Shown here piece after piece: positions 16,981-24,958 of a DNA stretch of 64,000 nucleotides (position 1 is its first letter; the number at the start of each line of letters is the position of its first letter). The stretch comes from Enterococcus sp. HY326 (lineage in GTDB: Bacteria > Bacillota > Bacilli > Lactobacillales > Enterococcaceae). Under the pieces are notes generated by a model. That model ran no database searches, had not been told where the DNA came from, and saw only the letters and a program-made list of their open reading frames with translations. A program made the position numbers and the translations under genes. The stretch spans positions 434,001 to 498,000 of the forward strand of contig NZ_JANLGQ010000001.1 of assembly GCF_026157065.1 (NCBI RefSeq). The letters are read 5' to 3'.

Positions 16981-17745
16981 TTAGGGAAATATTTCCAAAT
17001 AGTTGCTGCCGCTATTTGGTGCTGCTTGATTGTTTTGGCTTAAATACCCCAACATTTCATCGGAAATCCGATAGCCTTTTTTCCAATGAGTTTCAATACA
17101 ACCGCTAGGAAATCCGGCTGCATGGATTTTTAGGCGAATCCGGCTCACTAATTGGGATAGCTGGGCTAAATGTGATTCGGTCGGACCGCTTTGCCATAGA
17201 CGAGCGGCGACTTCCTTCCGTGTCAGAAACTGACCTTTTTCTTGATACAGCAATTTGAAAAGTTTTCGTTCACGACTAGAAAGACTGTCTTGGATGGCCT
17301 CGATTGACGTTTCAAGAGTCGCCCCTTGAGACAAATCATTCTGTCCATTAATTCCTGACAGCTCCGGCGAGCAACGCTGTGCCTTTAAGGTTTCAGACAA
17401 GGCTTCCCGCAATTCCTTTAAAGAACTGTCAGGTTTTAGCCAAGCATCAACGCCTCTTTCTTGCCAATAACGTGTCGTTTCTTCTGAAGGAACCTCAGAA
17501 TCAATCCGAAAAATTACTTTTCCAGCAACTTCCCGATGAGCCAACGCAGCACTTAATGTTTCATCTGCAATTGATTCACTGAAGAAAACTAAATTGACGA
17601 GATTTAAAAAACGAAAATCATTTTGATAGAGGATTTGATGTAAGATATCGGTCGAACACAGCACCTCGTAACCCAAAGTCGTCAAATTTTCCCGCAATTC
17701 TTGGTTGATCATGTAATTTTGCGTCAAAATTATTATTTGTTTCAC
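16981..17745 (-). CDS. Winged-helix regulator with degenerate receiver domain
   Basis: This 254-aa protein has an N-terminal receiver-like fold (about 1-120) and a C-terminal OmpR-type winged-helix DNA-binding domain (about 150-235: SSRERKLFKLLYQEKGQFLT and HWKKGYRISDEM). The acidic pair after the first strand is replaced (ILTQN), and the usual phospho-Asp position reads FFSES. The conserved Lys-Pro (WLKPDS) remains. It probably does not accept phosphate in the normal way. It starts with GTG at 17745 behind a weak Shine-Dalgarno and is the first gene of the WxL cluster, so control of these surface genes is inferred. Confidence 0.82.
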   Translation of the reverse strand: MKQIIILTQNYMINQELRENLTTLGYEVLCSTDILHQILYQNDFRFLNLVNLVFFSESIADETLSAALAHREVAGKVIFRIDSEVPSEETTRYWQERGVDAWLKPDSSLKELREALSETLKAQRCSPELSGINGQNDLSQGATLETSIEAIQDSLSSRERKLFKLLYQEKGQFLTRKEVAARLWQSGPTESHLAQLSQLVSRIRLKIHAAGFPSGCIETHWKKGYRISDEMLGYLSQNNQAAPNSGSNYLEIFP

Positions 17746-17777
17746 TCGTTAACGCCACCTGTTCTGTAATTTATTGG

Positions 17778-17980
17778 TGAGACTGTGACATTTGTCTATT
17801 CAACAGATGAAATCCCGAACTATCTTGCATATGTCGCTGTGGTCTAGGAGTTCCGCAGGACAGAAAAAGCTGTGCTTCAACAGTCCAGTCGGTCCTTATT
17901 TCAAATTGACAATATTTTGTAGTTCTTATTAGATACGGTTCGTAAATTTCGGTTCTGTCTTAACTAATGGCATAGCCTCA
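17778..17980. repeat. Inverted-repeat element, long copy
   Basis: The left arm begins TGAGACTGTGACATTTGT. The reverse complement of the right arm begins TGAGGCTATGCCATTAGT, and both contain a following ACAGA. The whole is 203 bases with an unrelated centre. Its right arm matches that of the copy at 9216-9283. It lies directly upstream of the WxL regulator. Confidence 0.6.
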
Positions 17981-18143
17981 GAATTTCTATTGTGAGCGTG
18001 ATGGGTGTGCAAAAGTCATGATAAAAAATTGAAAAACGGGAAATTAAACAAATAGTTTTCATTAGTCGCTGCCGAAAAAAGTTTTTAGCCAGCAAATTAA
18101 TGCTCTTTTTGAGGAACACCTCGCTTTTCCTATTTTAAATAGG

Positions 18144-18299
18144 AGGTTGTGTCTAAAAATTGAAACAGAAGCAAACTTCGTGAGTAATATGCAGCAAGCA
18201 AAGTGGAATACTGCAGCTGTAGGACGATAAATTATCGCATCCTTGAAGTATTCCTCTAATCGCAAAGTTTTATCTGTAATAATTCTGACGACACAGCCT
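18144..18299. repeat. Inverted-repeat element, structured copy
   Basis: Left arm AGGTTGTGTCTAAAAATTG and the reverse complement of the right arm, AGGCTGTGTCGTCAGAATTA, match and continue through ACAGA...AACTT on both sides. Inner sequences GGAATACT/AGTATTCC and CGATAAATTATCG add further pairing. The 156-base element could fold into one extended hairpin. Confidence 0.55.
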
Positions 18300-18782
18300 A
18301 TAATCCAACAACTCCCCTCCTTTCAAGTCAAAAAATAATTATGTAAAAATTCAGCTTTTTTTATTCATTTAATTTCGAAAGTAAATACGTTTTTTTGAAA
18401 TTTCATGAAAATAGAAATTAAACTCTTTTTTAGCTACTTAAACTTTGCGGCATTTCTTATTTCGCTCAAAATAAAAAAACTAATATCAGAAAAAAATTGT
18501 TAACTTTATGCACAAACTAAAAAATCCCATCCCTTATTTTTTAATTTTATTAACTTCTTCCGTCTATTTTTATTCTAATTGAATTTTTTCTGAATTTTTT
18601 TCATAAAAGGGCAGATTAGCTGACCTTAAATGGAAGAAATAAGGTGCCTTACCTAACTTATTATGGAAAGTAGCTGAAAATTTACTAATTATCTACGAGA
18701 AATTCTTTAAAAATGAGGATTTGGCATTTTCTTCTAACAAATAATAAGCAGTCGCCAACTTTATTTTAAGGAGAGCAGAAAA

Positions 18783-18824
18783 TTGATAAATTTTTTGTCA
18801 ACTTATAGCCATTCCACCAATTGA
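18783..18824 (+). CDS. Possible 13-codon leader peptide
   Basis: A TTG at 18783 has AAGGAGAG (18768-18775) seven bases upstream. It opens a 13-codon frame (MINFLSTYSHSTN) ending at TGA 18822-18824. The frame runs through the first arm of the terminator hairpin at 18806-18831, the layout of a translational attenuator. This is a short frame and could be chance. Confidence 0.35.
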   Translation: MINFLSTYSHSTN

Positions 18825-18840
18825 ATGGCTAGTCTTTTTA
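18806..18840 (+). terminator. Terminator in the leader of the Mga-like gene
   Basis: TAGCCATTC (18806-18814) pairs perfectly with GAATGGCTA (18823-18831), followed by GTCTTTTTA. It lies 85 bases upstream of the regulator's ATG on the same strand, so it would end transcription before the gene unless relieved. Confidence 0.65.
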
Positions 18841-18924
18841 CGGAGGGAGGGGTAGACTATCCTACTGAGTACTTTTACTAAAAGCAGTCAGGTAATCAAA
18901 AAATTCTTTTTGGGAGGGATTCCA

Positions 18925-20451
18925 ATGGAGTTAACGCAAATTTTAAAGGTGCGTGACTTTGAGTTGATGCGCTTATTGGAATATTTGGAGCAGCAGGATG
19001 GTGCTGTGAAGAAAAAGGATGTCTGTGAGGCCCTAAATATTTCAACTAAGAGCTTGCGCAACTTGATTCAGATGATTCAAGAGGATTTCAATGGCGATAT
19101 TATCTGTGTCAATCAATTGCAGGAACTGCAGGTTCTTTATCAGCCTGACTCTTCTTTTTTAGCCTTAAAACAAAAAATTTTCCAACATTCCGTCAGCCAT
19201 CAAATTTTACTGGCGATGCTGCTGGATCCTAAACTGACGATTGAAAAATTAAATCAGCAGCTTTTTTTGAGCACCTCCAGTATTAACCGACGCTTGACGA
19301 AGCTTAGAGGCTTGTTAGCAGACTATAAATTATCCTTAAAGCATTTGAAAATTGTCGGACCGGAGTTACAAATTCGCTTATTCTATCTGGCTTATCTTGA
19401 AGAAATTTATAGTCCGACAGCCACGATTTTCCCATATAACCAGCAGGTCGTGAATTTTCGCCAAGGGATTGCGGAATTATCTGAACGCCAGGATAAAATG
19501 AAATTAAGCACCTACAATCAATATCGTTTGGAGTTAATTTTATATATCTCCTATTACCGTTCCTTTTTCCAACAAAAAGAGGAACAGGATTATCAAGAGA
19601 TTGTTGACTTGCCTTATCCAGAGCACTCGCCTTATTTACGGAAAATTTTATTGGCAAATAAGGATAAGTTTCCAGCGAAATTGATGACGCAGCACGAATT
19701 GGGCTTGCTCTTGCAGTTTACTTTTTGCCTACCGCTAGTTTCCCATGATGGGCGACTGTATCAAAAATTTGTCCGTCATCAATCCCATAAAGACACCTTG
19801 ATTTATCAGGTCTACCAATATTCTTTAAAGATATTGGCACCACTTTTTCAAACAGTGACAGACGTTGAGTACCGCAAACGGCTCCATAATATGCTCTTTA
19901 GCATTCTCAATACGGGGCTTTTATTTTCCAGTAAACTGACGGTACAAAACAATATCGAAGGGACACTAGAGGATATCCAAGATAACGGAGCTTTGCCACT
20001 GATGAAGTTTTTAACCGTCAGCATTCACCAAATTAATCAATTTGTTGCCAGTAAAGGGCTCCATCCGATTAATTTGCTGTATTTACGGGAAAAATTGGGG
20101 ATTCTAATTTTCCAAGCGGACATGTATACCAATACTCAAATTAATGTTGGCTTATTTTTTGGCAGAGACATTTATTACGCCCAAGTAATCTTCAACTTTT
20201 TGAAAAAACGCTTGAAAATAAATCCAGGATTGCAGTTTTATAATTTATTACAAGAGGAGCACTCCTGTGATTATCTTGTTACGAATGATGCCCTCTTTGC
20301 AGAGGAAAATCGCCATAAATTTAAAGATAGCTTTATCATTGATATTCAAAACACCATGCCAGATACTGAAAAAATCTGCGAATGGCTCTATGAAATCTTG
20401 ATTGAAGAGCATAATAAGCGCTACTTAGCACTAGGTTATGGTGAGATGTAA
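18925..20451 (+). CDS. Mga/AtxA-like transcriptional regulator
   Basis: This protein of about 508 aa has two N-terminal helix-turn-helix regions (about 15-60, DVCEALNISTKSLRNLIQMI, and about 100-145, LNQQLFLSTSSINRRLTKLR). A long helical middle follows, like the PRD-type domains of Mga/AtxA regulators, and then a C-terminal part resembling an EIIB-like fold. Such proteins control virulence or sugar genes in streptococci, enterococci and bacilli, often by PTS phosphorylation. The ATG at 18925 is chosen over an upstream TTG because GGGAGGG lies six bases before it. It stands alone between a possible attenuator and a strong terminator. Targets are unknown; the adjacent WxL locus is one candidate. 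Confidence 0.8.
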   Translation: MELTQILKVRDFELMRLLEYLEQQDGAVKKKDVCEALNISTKSLRNLIQMIQEDFNGDIICVNQLQELQVLYQPDSSFLALKQKIFQHSVSHQILLAMLLDPKLTIEKLNQQLFLSTSSINRRLTKLRGLLADYKLSLKHLKIVGPELQIRLFYLAYLEEIYSPTATIFPYNQQVVNFRQGIAELSERQDKMKLSTYNQYRLELILYISYYRSFFQQKEEQDYQEIVDLPYPEHSPYLRKILLANKDKFPAKLMTQHELGLLLQFTFCLPLVSHDGRLYQKFVRHQSHKDTLIYQVYQYSLKILAPLFQTVTDVEYRKRLHNMLFSILNTGLLFSSKLTVQNNIEGTLEDIQDNGALPLMKFLTVSIHQINQFVASKGLHPINLLYLREKLGILIFQADMYTNTQINVGLFFGRDIYYAQVIFNFLKKRLKINPGLQFYNLLQEEHSCDYLVTNDALFAEENRHKFKDSFIIDIQNTMPDTEKICEWLYEILIEEHNKRYLALGYGEM

Positions 20452-20464
20452 ATTGAGACAAAAA

Positions 20465-20549
20465 AAGACTGAGATTCAGATACGATTTAGAAAAGTCCTC
20501 CACAAGTTAACCTGTGGAGGACTTTTCTGATGTGTAGAATCTCAGTCTT
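20465..20549. terminator. Bidirectional nested terminator
   Basis: Outer arms AAGACTGAGATTC (20465-20477) and GAATCTCAGTCTT (20537-20549) enclose a perfect 16-bp inverted repeat (20489-20504 with 20513-20528). It separates the converging Mga-like and signal-peptidase-like genes. The outer arms resemble the inverted-repeat family seen elsewhere in the window. Confidence 0.8.
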
Positions 20550-20550
20550 A

Positions 20551-21474
20551 TTATTCGATTTTCCCAAAGCGGTCAAAGGGGAATAAAATCCATTCCACTT
20601 TGCCGACAATGTTGTCAGCAGGAACTAGACCAAATTGGCGGCTGTCGACAGCCATCGTGCGGTTATCGCCTAAAACTAAATAGTAATTGGCTGGGATAAT
20701 CTCCGCAGCGTTGCTATTAGCTAAACTTGGTGTCGCTTCAATAATCTCACTCATCGTGAAATTATTTTCCGGCGCTAGATAAAAACTACTGTTCACGTCT
20801 TCGTAGAAATCCTCTGTTACCCACTGATTGTCAACGTAGAGCCGACCATTTTCGTAGCGGACGGTTTCTCCCGGCAGCCCAATCACCCGCTTCATACCAA
20901 TCTGTGAGGTATCTTCTGGACTTTGCAAAAGGACAATATCAAAGCGCTCTAGGCCTAAGCTGTTCGTCTCCTCTGTTTCATCAGCGGTTAGTTTGCGGTA
21001 GATAATCGACTCTTGATTATTCAAAGTCGGATTCATATCATCACCGGCGATTTCACCACGGCCAAAGAAAATCATAAAGATAATTGAACCAGCAATCAAA
21101 ACCAAAAAGAACAGAGTAGAGAAAATCGATAAAATAATTTTCCACCAGCTGCGGCGTTTTTTTCGAGGAGCTAGTCGCTGTTTGTTAGTTTTTCTTGGTT
21201 TTTTCTTAATATTTTGGTCTCTAGCTGATTTTTTAGCGTTGGGTTTTTTAGGTTTTTTTGAAGACTGCGGTTCAACAGCGGTTGAAGTTGGCCGTTTTTT
21301 GGGTTTAGCCGTTACAGGTCTGCCTGATTGGCTGCTGGTCTTATTTCCGGAACCTTTTTTTGAATTCGGTTTTTTCTTTTTTGAAGCATTTGGCTTTTGA
21401 CCCGCTTTTTTTTCTTTAGGCTCAGCCTTGTTAGCAGCTGGGCGCTTTTTTTTCGTTGATTGATTTTCAGACAT
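20551..21474 (-). CDS. Signal peptidase I-like protein lacking the catalytic serine
   Basis: This 307-aa protein has an unusual basic N-terminal region of about 108 residues (rich in Lys, Pro, Ser, Asn), one transmembrane helix (about 112-137) and an S26 signal-peptidase fold. The usual GxSMxPTL box reads AGDDMNPTL, so the nucleophilic Ser is Asp146; the codons are clearly GAT GAT ATG. The general-base Lys is kept (K195 in GMKRVIGLPGE). The box normally GDNRxxSxDSR reads GDNRTMAVDSR, so that Ser is Ala. Streptococcal SipA, a pilus-linked homologue, also has Asp at the Ser position. It may be non-proteolytic or a chaperone-like paralogue. ATG follows a Shine-Dalgarno in the AAAAGGCGG context. 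Confidence 0.82.
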   Translation of the reverse strand: MSENQSTKKKRPAANKAEPKEKKAGQKPNASKKKKPNSKKGSGNKTSSQSGRPVTAKPKKRPTSTAVEPQSSKKPKKPNAKKSARDQNIKKKPRKTNKQRLAPRKKRRSWWKIILSIFSTLFFLVLIAGSIIFMIFFGRGEIAGDDMNPTLNNQESIIYRKLTADETEETNSLGLERFDIVLLQSPEDTSQIGMKRVIGLPGETVRYENGRLYVDNQWVTEDFYEDVNSSFYLAPENNFTMSEIIEATPSLANSNAAEIIPANYYLVLGDNRTMAVDSRQFGLVPADNIVGKVEWILFPFDRFGKIE

Positions 21475-21682
21475 CCATTTGCCGCCTTTTCTATCTGCAT
21501 AGATTTATTCTTACTCTCATTATGCCCTAGATGAAGGAAAATTGGCAAGCCCACCTTAAAGTTCAAAACAGCCACCTTTGCTGGAATCTATAATATAGCA
21601 GAGGGTTTAAACCAAAAAAGTTTCTTATTTATTGCTTTTTGAAAATTGATACGAAAAATTTAGCTATTACTTAATAAAAAAT

Positions 21683-21723
21683 CGGCCTCAAAAGTTAGTA
21701 GAGTTGTCTAACTTTTGAGGCCG
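21683..21723 (-). terminator. Terminator of the 203-aa gene
   Basis: CGGCCTCAAAAGTTAG (21683-21698) is the perfect inverse of 21708-21723. On the minus strand it is followed by ATTTTTTATT. It lies just past the stop of the gene ending at 21760. Confidence 0.85.
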
Positions 21724-21759
21724 CTGCAATTTATTTTGATTTTCTTACCCAAAAGCTAA

Positions 21760-22371
21760 CTAGTCCTTCAGCATCGCTTCATACTGATAAGGCTGCAGGT
21801 TTAAGCTTTTTTTGAATTGCTCAGTCAGCTGTTTGAAATTTTGATAGAGCTGTTTTTCAAGAGTTGTTTCTTGAATTTCAGTGTGAATTTTTGCTAACAA
21901 TTCCTGCCGTTGGCTGACACGGGATAAAACATGTATCACCATCAAATTGGCAGCATATTCGCTTAAATAATTATCATATAACAACACTTGAATCGGCAAA
22001 CCCTGCTTGACCACTTCGCCAAGGGTTTGTTTCATGCCAGCTAAAACTGGCGCTGTCGCTTTTTCATCCACCGTAAAATGATCCAGCTCCTCCAGTAAAA
22101 ATTGTTCGCTGACCTCATCATATTGACCATCTTTTATTCGTTGCACAAAACGGTTAATTAAAATCACGCCACCATTCATAACGCTCAAAAGTTCTTTACT
22201 GACATAATCCAGCTGCGCTTCGGCGCTTGGATATTTTTCAGGAATTGCCTGCGTATCTTTGGCAATCGCCTGAGCTAAAGGCTGCATAATTTCCGGGCGG
22301 GTATAGATTTCTTCTGCATATTGGGTGGCTAAATTTTCGCCAATTACTTCTAATTCATCAACTGCGTTCAT
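21760..22371 (-). CDS. Helical cytoplasmic protein of unknown function
   Basis: This is a protein of about 203 aa, mostly alpha-helical by composition, without signal peptide or membrane segment. It begins MNAVDELEVIGENLATQYAE. I chose the ATG at 22371 because AAAGGGG lies eight bases upstream; the in-frame ATG at 22389 has no ribosome-binding site. It follows the HAD phosphatase gene by 54 bases on the same strand and ends at a strong terminator, so they may be co-transcribed. I do not recognise the family. Confidence 0.72.
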   Translation of the reverse strand: MNAVDELEVIGENLATQYAEEIYTRPEIMQPLAQAIAKDTQAIPEKYPSAEAQLDYVSKELLSVMNGGVILINRFVQRIKDGQYDEVSEQFLLEELDHFTVDEKATAPVLAGMKQTLGEVVKQGLPIQVLLYDNYLSEYAANLMVIHVLSRVSQRQELLAKIHTEIQETTLEKQLYQNFKQLTEQFKKSLNLQPYQYEAMLKD

Positions 22372-22425
22372 CTTCTGAACCCCTTTCATTTCGATAATTA
22401 TAAGTTACTTTGGCATTTTTTACGA

Positions 22426-23166
22426 CTATTTGTGCTTTAGCGATTCCTTCGCTAATAATTCTTTGATAAGAGGCAGCAAGTCTGCGACATCTGTCAGAGT
22501 AAAATCGGCTGAAACCTCTTGAGTTGCCGCTTGCCGCCGGCGGTGATTGAGCCAAATCACCCGCCAACCAGCAGCCTTGGCGCCGATGACATCATTATCA
22601 AATGAATCGCCGATGTAAATCGTTTCAGCAGCTCGAATGTTTAATTTCGCTTCGGCGTATATGAAAATCCGCCGGTCAGGCTTGGCCAGTTTGACTTCAC
22701 CGGAAATGAAACAATTTTTTGCCGGAATATAGCGAGTCAGTTTCAGCTGTTTTATTTTAGCCTGTTGCCGTTCACTGGGGCCATTGGTAATTACCCCCAT
22801 GGTCAACTGCCGATCTTTGCCCAATTGTAAGACTTGGCGAATTGTCGGTGCTAATTGGATATGCTGTAAAAATTGGCTGTAGCTTTGTTCAAAGGCCAAC
22901 GCCTGCTTTTCAGAAATCGACTGCTGAATTGCAGCCATTGTTTCTGTGATGCGATAGACCCGCATCTCCCAGAGACCTAGTCGACCTTTTTCAAAGTCTT
23001 CAAAGACGACATCACTAAAATGTCGATGCAGCTTATACAATTCTTCTAAGCTGGCATTATCCGTTTGCGCTGCCAATGCTGGAAAATTTTTCTCAAAGGC
23101 CAAACGAAAAGGGTCCAGCTGGTCGTAGGCTGTATCATCAATATCAAAAACTAAATTTAAGCTCAT
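22426..23166 (-). CDS. HAD-superfamily hydrolase (YjjG/HAD-IA type)
   Basis: This 246-aa phosphatase-like enzyme has the four HAD motifs: nucleophile D8 and acid D10 in VFDIDDTAYD, Thr/Ser in MGVITNGPSE, Lys in KLAKPDRRIF, and the acidic motif GDSFDNDVIGAK. The helical cap lies between motifs I and II. Related proteins dephosphorylate nucleotides or sugar phosphates; the substrate is unknown. ATG at 23166 with GAAGGA upstream. An inverted-repeat element separates it from the hydrolase gene upstream. Confidence 0.85.
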   Translation of the reverse strand: MSLNLVFDIDDTAYDQLDPFRLAFEKNFPALAAQTDNASLEELYKLHRHFSDVVFEDFEKGRLGLWEMRVYRITETMAAIQQSISEKQALAFEQSYSQFLQHIQLAPTIRQVLQLGKDRQLTMGVITNGPSERQQAKIKQLKLTRYIPAKNCFISGEVKLAKPDRRIFIYAEAKLNIRAAETIYIGDSFDNDVIGAKAAGWRVIWLNHRRRQAATQEVSADFTLTDVADLLPLIKELLAKESLKHK

Positions 23167-23194
23167 CTAAACATCCTTCTATTGTGAAATAGAT

Positions 23195-23265
23195 AGAGAC
23201 TGCGTCATTTCTAATAGCCCCACAATCTTTTTTTTGCGGGAGCTATTATTTATGCTGCAGTCTCT
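23195..23265. repeat. Inverted-repeat element, terminator-like
   Basis: AGAGACTGCGTCATTTCTAA and the reverse complement of the right end, AGAGACTGCAGCATAAATAA, pair across a 71-base element, with an inner GCCCC/GGGAGC. A T-rich run follows on the plus strand (TCTCTATTTTTTATTTTT). It sits between two minus-strand genes and shares the AGACTG-type ends of the family. Confidence 0.6.
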
Positions 23266-23279
23266 ATTTTTTATTTTTA

Positions 23280-23819
23280 TTAAACTAAGTCTGCTCCAAG
23301 CGTTCCTTTGAAATGTTTCAATGCCCACTCATGGCCAACCGGATCAAAACTAGCCACAGCATCTTGATGAATCACAAGCTGATAGCCTAAATTATAGGCA
23401 TCAACTGCCGTATGGAGCACGCAAATATCTGTGCAAACACCAACTAAATGCAACTCGGTAATCCCCCGCTCCCGCAGGCGAATATCCAAGTCGGTTCCGC
23501 TAAAAGCCGAGTAGTGACGCTTGTCTGTCCAATAAATTTTATCTTGCTGCTCATTATAAAGCTCCTGCAATCGACCGAACAGTTCCCGTCCCTTGGTACC
23601 AGCTAGGTTATGGGGTGGAAATAATTTCATCTCAGGATGGTAGGAATCACCGATATCATGTCGGTCGACCGCCATCACCACAAAATCACCTTGAGCGATA
23701 AAATCTTCGGTTACTTTAACAAGTGCCGGTTCTATCGCTTGTCCCGCCACTCCGGTGGTCAAAGCGCCATCGTCAGCAACAAAATCATAGGTATAATCAA
23801 TGACTACTAAACCCTTCAT
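23280..23819 (-). CDS. pncA: Cysteine hydrolase, nicotinamidase/isochorismatase family
   Basis: This 179-aa enzyme shows the catalytic triad D8 (VVIDYTYDF), K100 (WTDKRHYSAF) and C133 (GVCTDICVLH). The metal-binding cluster expected in nicotinamidases is also visible: D52, H54 and H61 in VDRHDIGDSYHPE, and H70. It probably converts nicotinamide to nicotinate for NAD salvage. AGGAGG lies six bases before the ATG. The metal-site residues favour nicotinamidase over isochorismatase, though the substrate is not proven. Confidence 0.85.
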   Translation of the reverse strand: MKGLVVIDYTYDFVADDGALTTGVAGQAIEPALVKVTEDFIAQGDFVVMAVDRHDIGDSYHPEMKLFPPHNLAGTKGRELFGRLQELYNEQQDKIYWTDKRHYSAFSGTDLDIRLRERGITELHLVGVCTDICVLHTAVDAYNLGYQLVIHQDAVASFDPVGHEWALKHFKGTLGADLV

Positions 23820-23873
23820 AAAAAATCCTCCTAATTATAAGTCTAATAAAATTTAACAATCAAGTGAATGCCT

Positions 23874-24566
23874 TTAGACAATCGTGTGGACAAATTTTAG
23901 GACCATTTCCGCCGAGCGCTTACCGGCCTCTAAAATAAACTCATCAAAGCTTTGCGTGGCTGCTTGGTCGGCCGTATCAGAAATCGCCCGCAGCACTAAA
24001 AAGGGAATCTTAAATTGAGCGGCCGCTTGAGCAATCGCCGCCCCCTCCATCTCACAGGCTAGCGCATCAGGAAAGTCAGCTAAAATCTGTTCAATTTTAG
24101 CAGTATCATCGATAAAACTATCCCCCGTCACAATCAGACCTGTTTTGACATTTAGCTGAGTCGCATTAGCAGCCTTCGTCATTTCTTCTATTAAATACTT
24201 GCTAGCTTCATAATATAAAGGCATCCCCGGCAACTGTCCTTTTTGATAACCAAAGCCGGTGACATCAACATCATAATAGGCAACTTTATCTGAAATCACT
24301 AGGTCGCCAACGGCAAGGCCCTGACCGATGCCACCAGCCGAACCGGAATTAATCACCATATTGACGCCGTATTGCTGAATCAATAAAACGGTGGTGACCG
24401 CCGCCAGCACCTTGCCGATGCCCGAGCGGACCACAATTACTTCATGCTGACCAATTGAGCCGGAAATAAACAAGGCTCCGCCTCTTTCCCATGAAATCGG
24501 CCGTTCAATATTTTCTCGCAATACTTTAATTTCTTCTTCCATCGCACAGATAATTCCTATTTTCAT
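23874..24566 (-). CDS. mtnN: 5'-methylthioadenosine/S-adenosylhomocysteine nucleosidase
   Basis: This 230-aa enzyme cleaves MTA and S-adenosylhomocysteine to adenine and the thioribose, recycling the by-products of SAM and feeding AI-2 formation. Catalytic and ligand residues match the family exactly: E12 (AMEEEIKVL), E174 (ACEMEGAAIAQ) and D197 (RAISDTAD). The glycine-rich NSGSAGG motif is at about 73-79. AGGAGA precedes the ATG by six bases. It follows the small membrane protein and Nudix genes on the same strand with short gaps, so a Nudix-membrane protein-mtnN operon is likely. Confidence 0.94.
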   Translation of the reverse strand: MKIGIICAMEEEIKVLRENIERPISWERGGALFISGSIGQHEVIVVRSGIGKVLAAVTTVLLIQQYGVNMVINSGSAGGIGQGLAVGDLVISDKVAYYDVDVTGFGYQKGQLPGMPLYYEASKYLIEEMTKAANATQLNVKTGLIVTGDSFIDDTAKIEQILADFPDALACEMEGAAIAQAAAQFKIPFLVLRAISDTADQAATQSFDEFILEAGKRSAEMVLKFVHTIV

Positions 24567-24616
24567 CGTGACTCTCCTATCTCTTATAAATCGTTTTTTT
24601 CAACTAAATAGTCAAC

Positions 24617-24934
24617 CTAAACCAAAAAGACAAAGGCCATAACAATCACCAATAAAATAAAGACGATGACAATCGCTTTATTTAAAAAATGATTGCGTTC
24701 ACGGGATTTGGCTTTCTCACCGCTGCGGGTTTTCGTGATGGGTTGATTTTTTTTGCTTTCCTTGCGGTAAAACTTTTTAATCTGCTTTTCTTCCCGCTGA
24801 TATTCTTTAGCCGCCGTTTTGCGAACCTGCTGCTGTTGTTGTTGCGCGGCCTGCTGACGTGCTTCGGCCGCCTGTTGTTCTAACTCCCGCCGCTTGCGCA
24901 GTTCACTGCGGGTAATAAGTGGTTCTTTGGCCAC
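24617..24934 (-). CDS. Small basic protein with C-terminal membrane anchor
   Basis: This 105-aa protein is rich in Arg, Lys, Glu and Gln with a poly-Gln/Ala coiled-coil-like stretch (about 18-40) and a single C-terminal transmembrane helix (about 86-105, KAIVIVFILLVIVMAFVFLV). This is a tail-anchored arrangement. It starts with GTG at 24934, seven bases after GGAGG, and the gene lies between nudF and mtnN in an apparent operon. The family is not one I can name; a conserved place between these two genes in lactic acid bacteria would support it being real. Confidence 0.72.
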   Translation of the reverse strand: MAKEPLITRSELRKRRELEQQAAEARQQAAQQQQQQVRKTAAKEYQREEKQIKKFYRKESKKNQPITKTRSGEKAKSRERNHFLNKAIVIVFILLVIVMAFVFLV

Positions 24935-24958
24935 AGCCAGACCTCCTTCATTGATAGT

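Larger units (their letters stand above)
17746..18767. other. Long non-coding gap between the WxL regulator and the Mga-like gene
   Basis: This gap of about one kilobase holds two inverted-repeat elements (17778-17980 and 18144-18299), then about 450 bases of very AT-rich sequence with T and A runs (18300-18767). The WxL regulator promoter must lie at the left end. The only open frame of note (18062-18265, minus) lies across a repeat arm and has no ribosome-binding site, so I do not call a gene. Confidence 0.5.

Noticed and set aside
18062-18265. A 67-codon minus-strand frame in the long gap
   Set aside because: It overlaps an inverted-repeat element, has no ribosome-binding site and no recognisable protein features.
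17778-18299. Idea that the inverted repeats are an insertion sequence
   Set aside because: No transposase frame lies between the arms and no clear target duplication is seen; they are kept as a repeat family of unknown nature.
21182-21400. Phe/Leu-rich frame antisense to the signal-peptidase-like gene
   Set aside because: It is the mirror of the Lys-rich N-terminal region and not a membrane protein.
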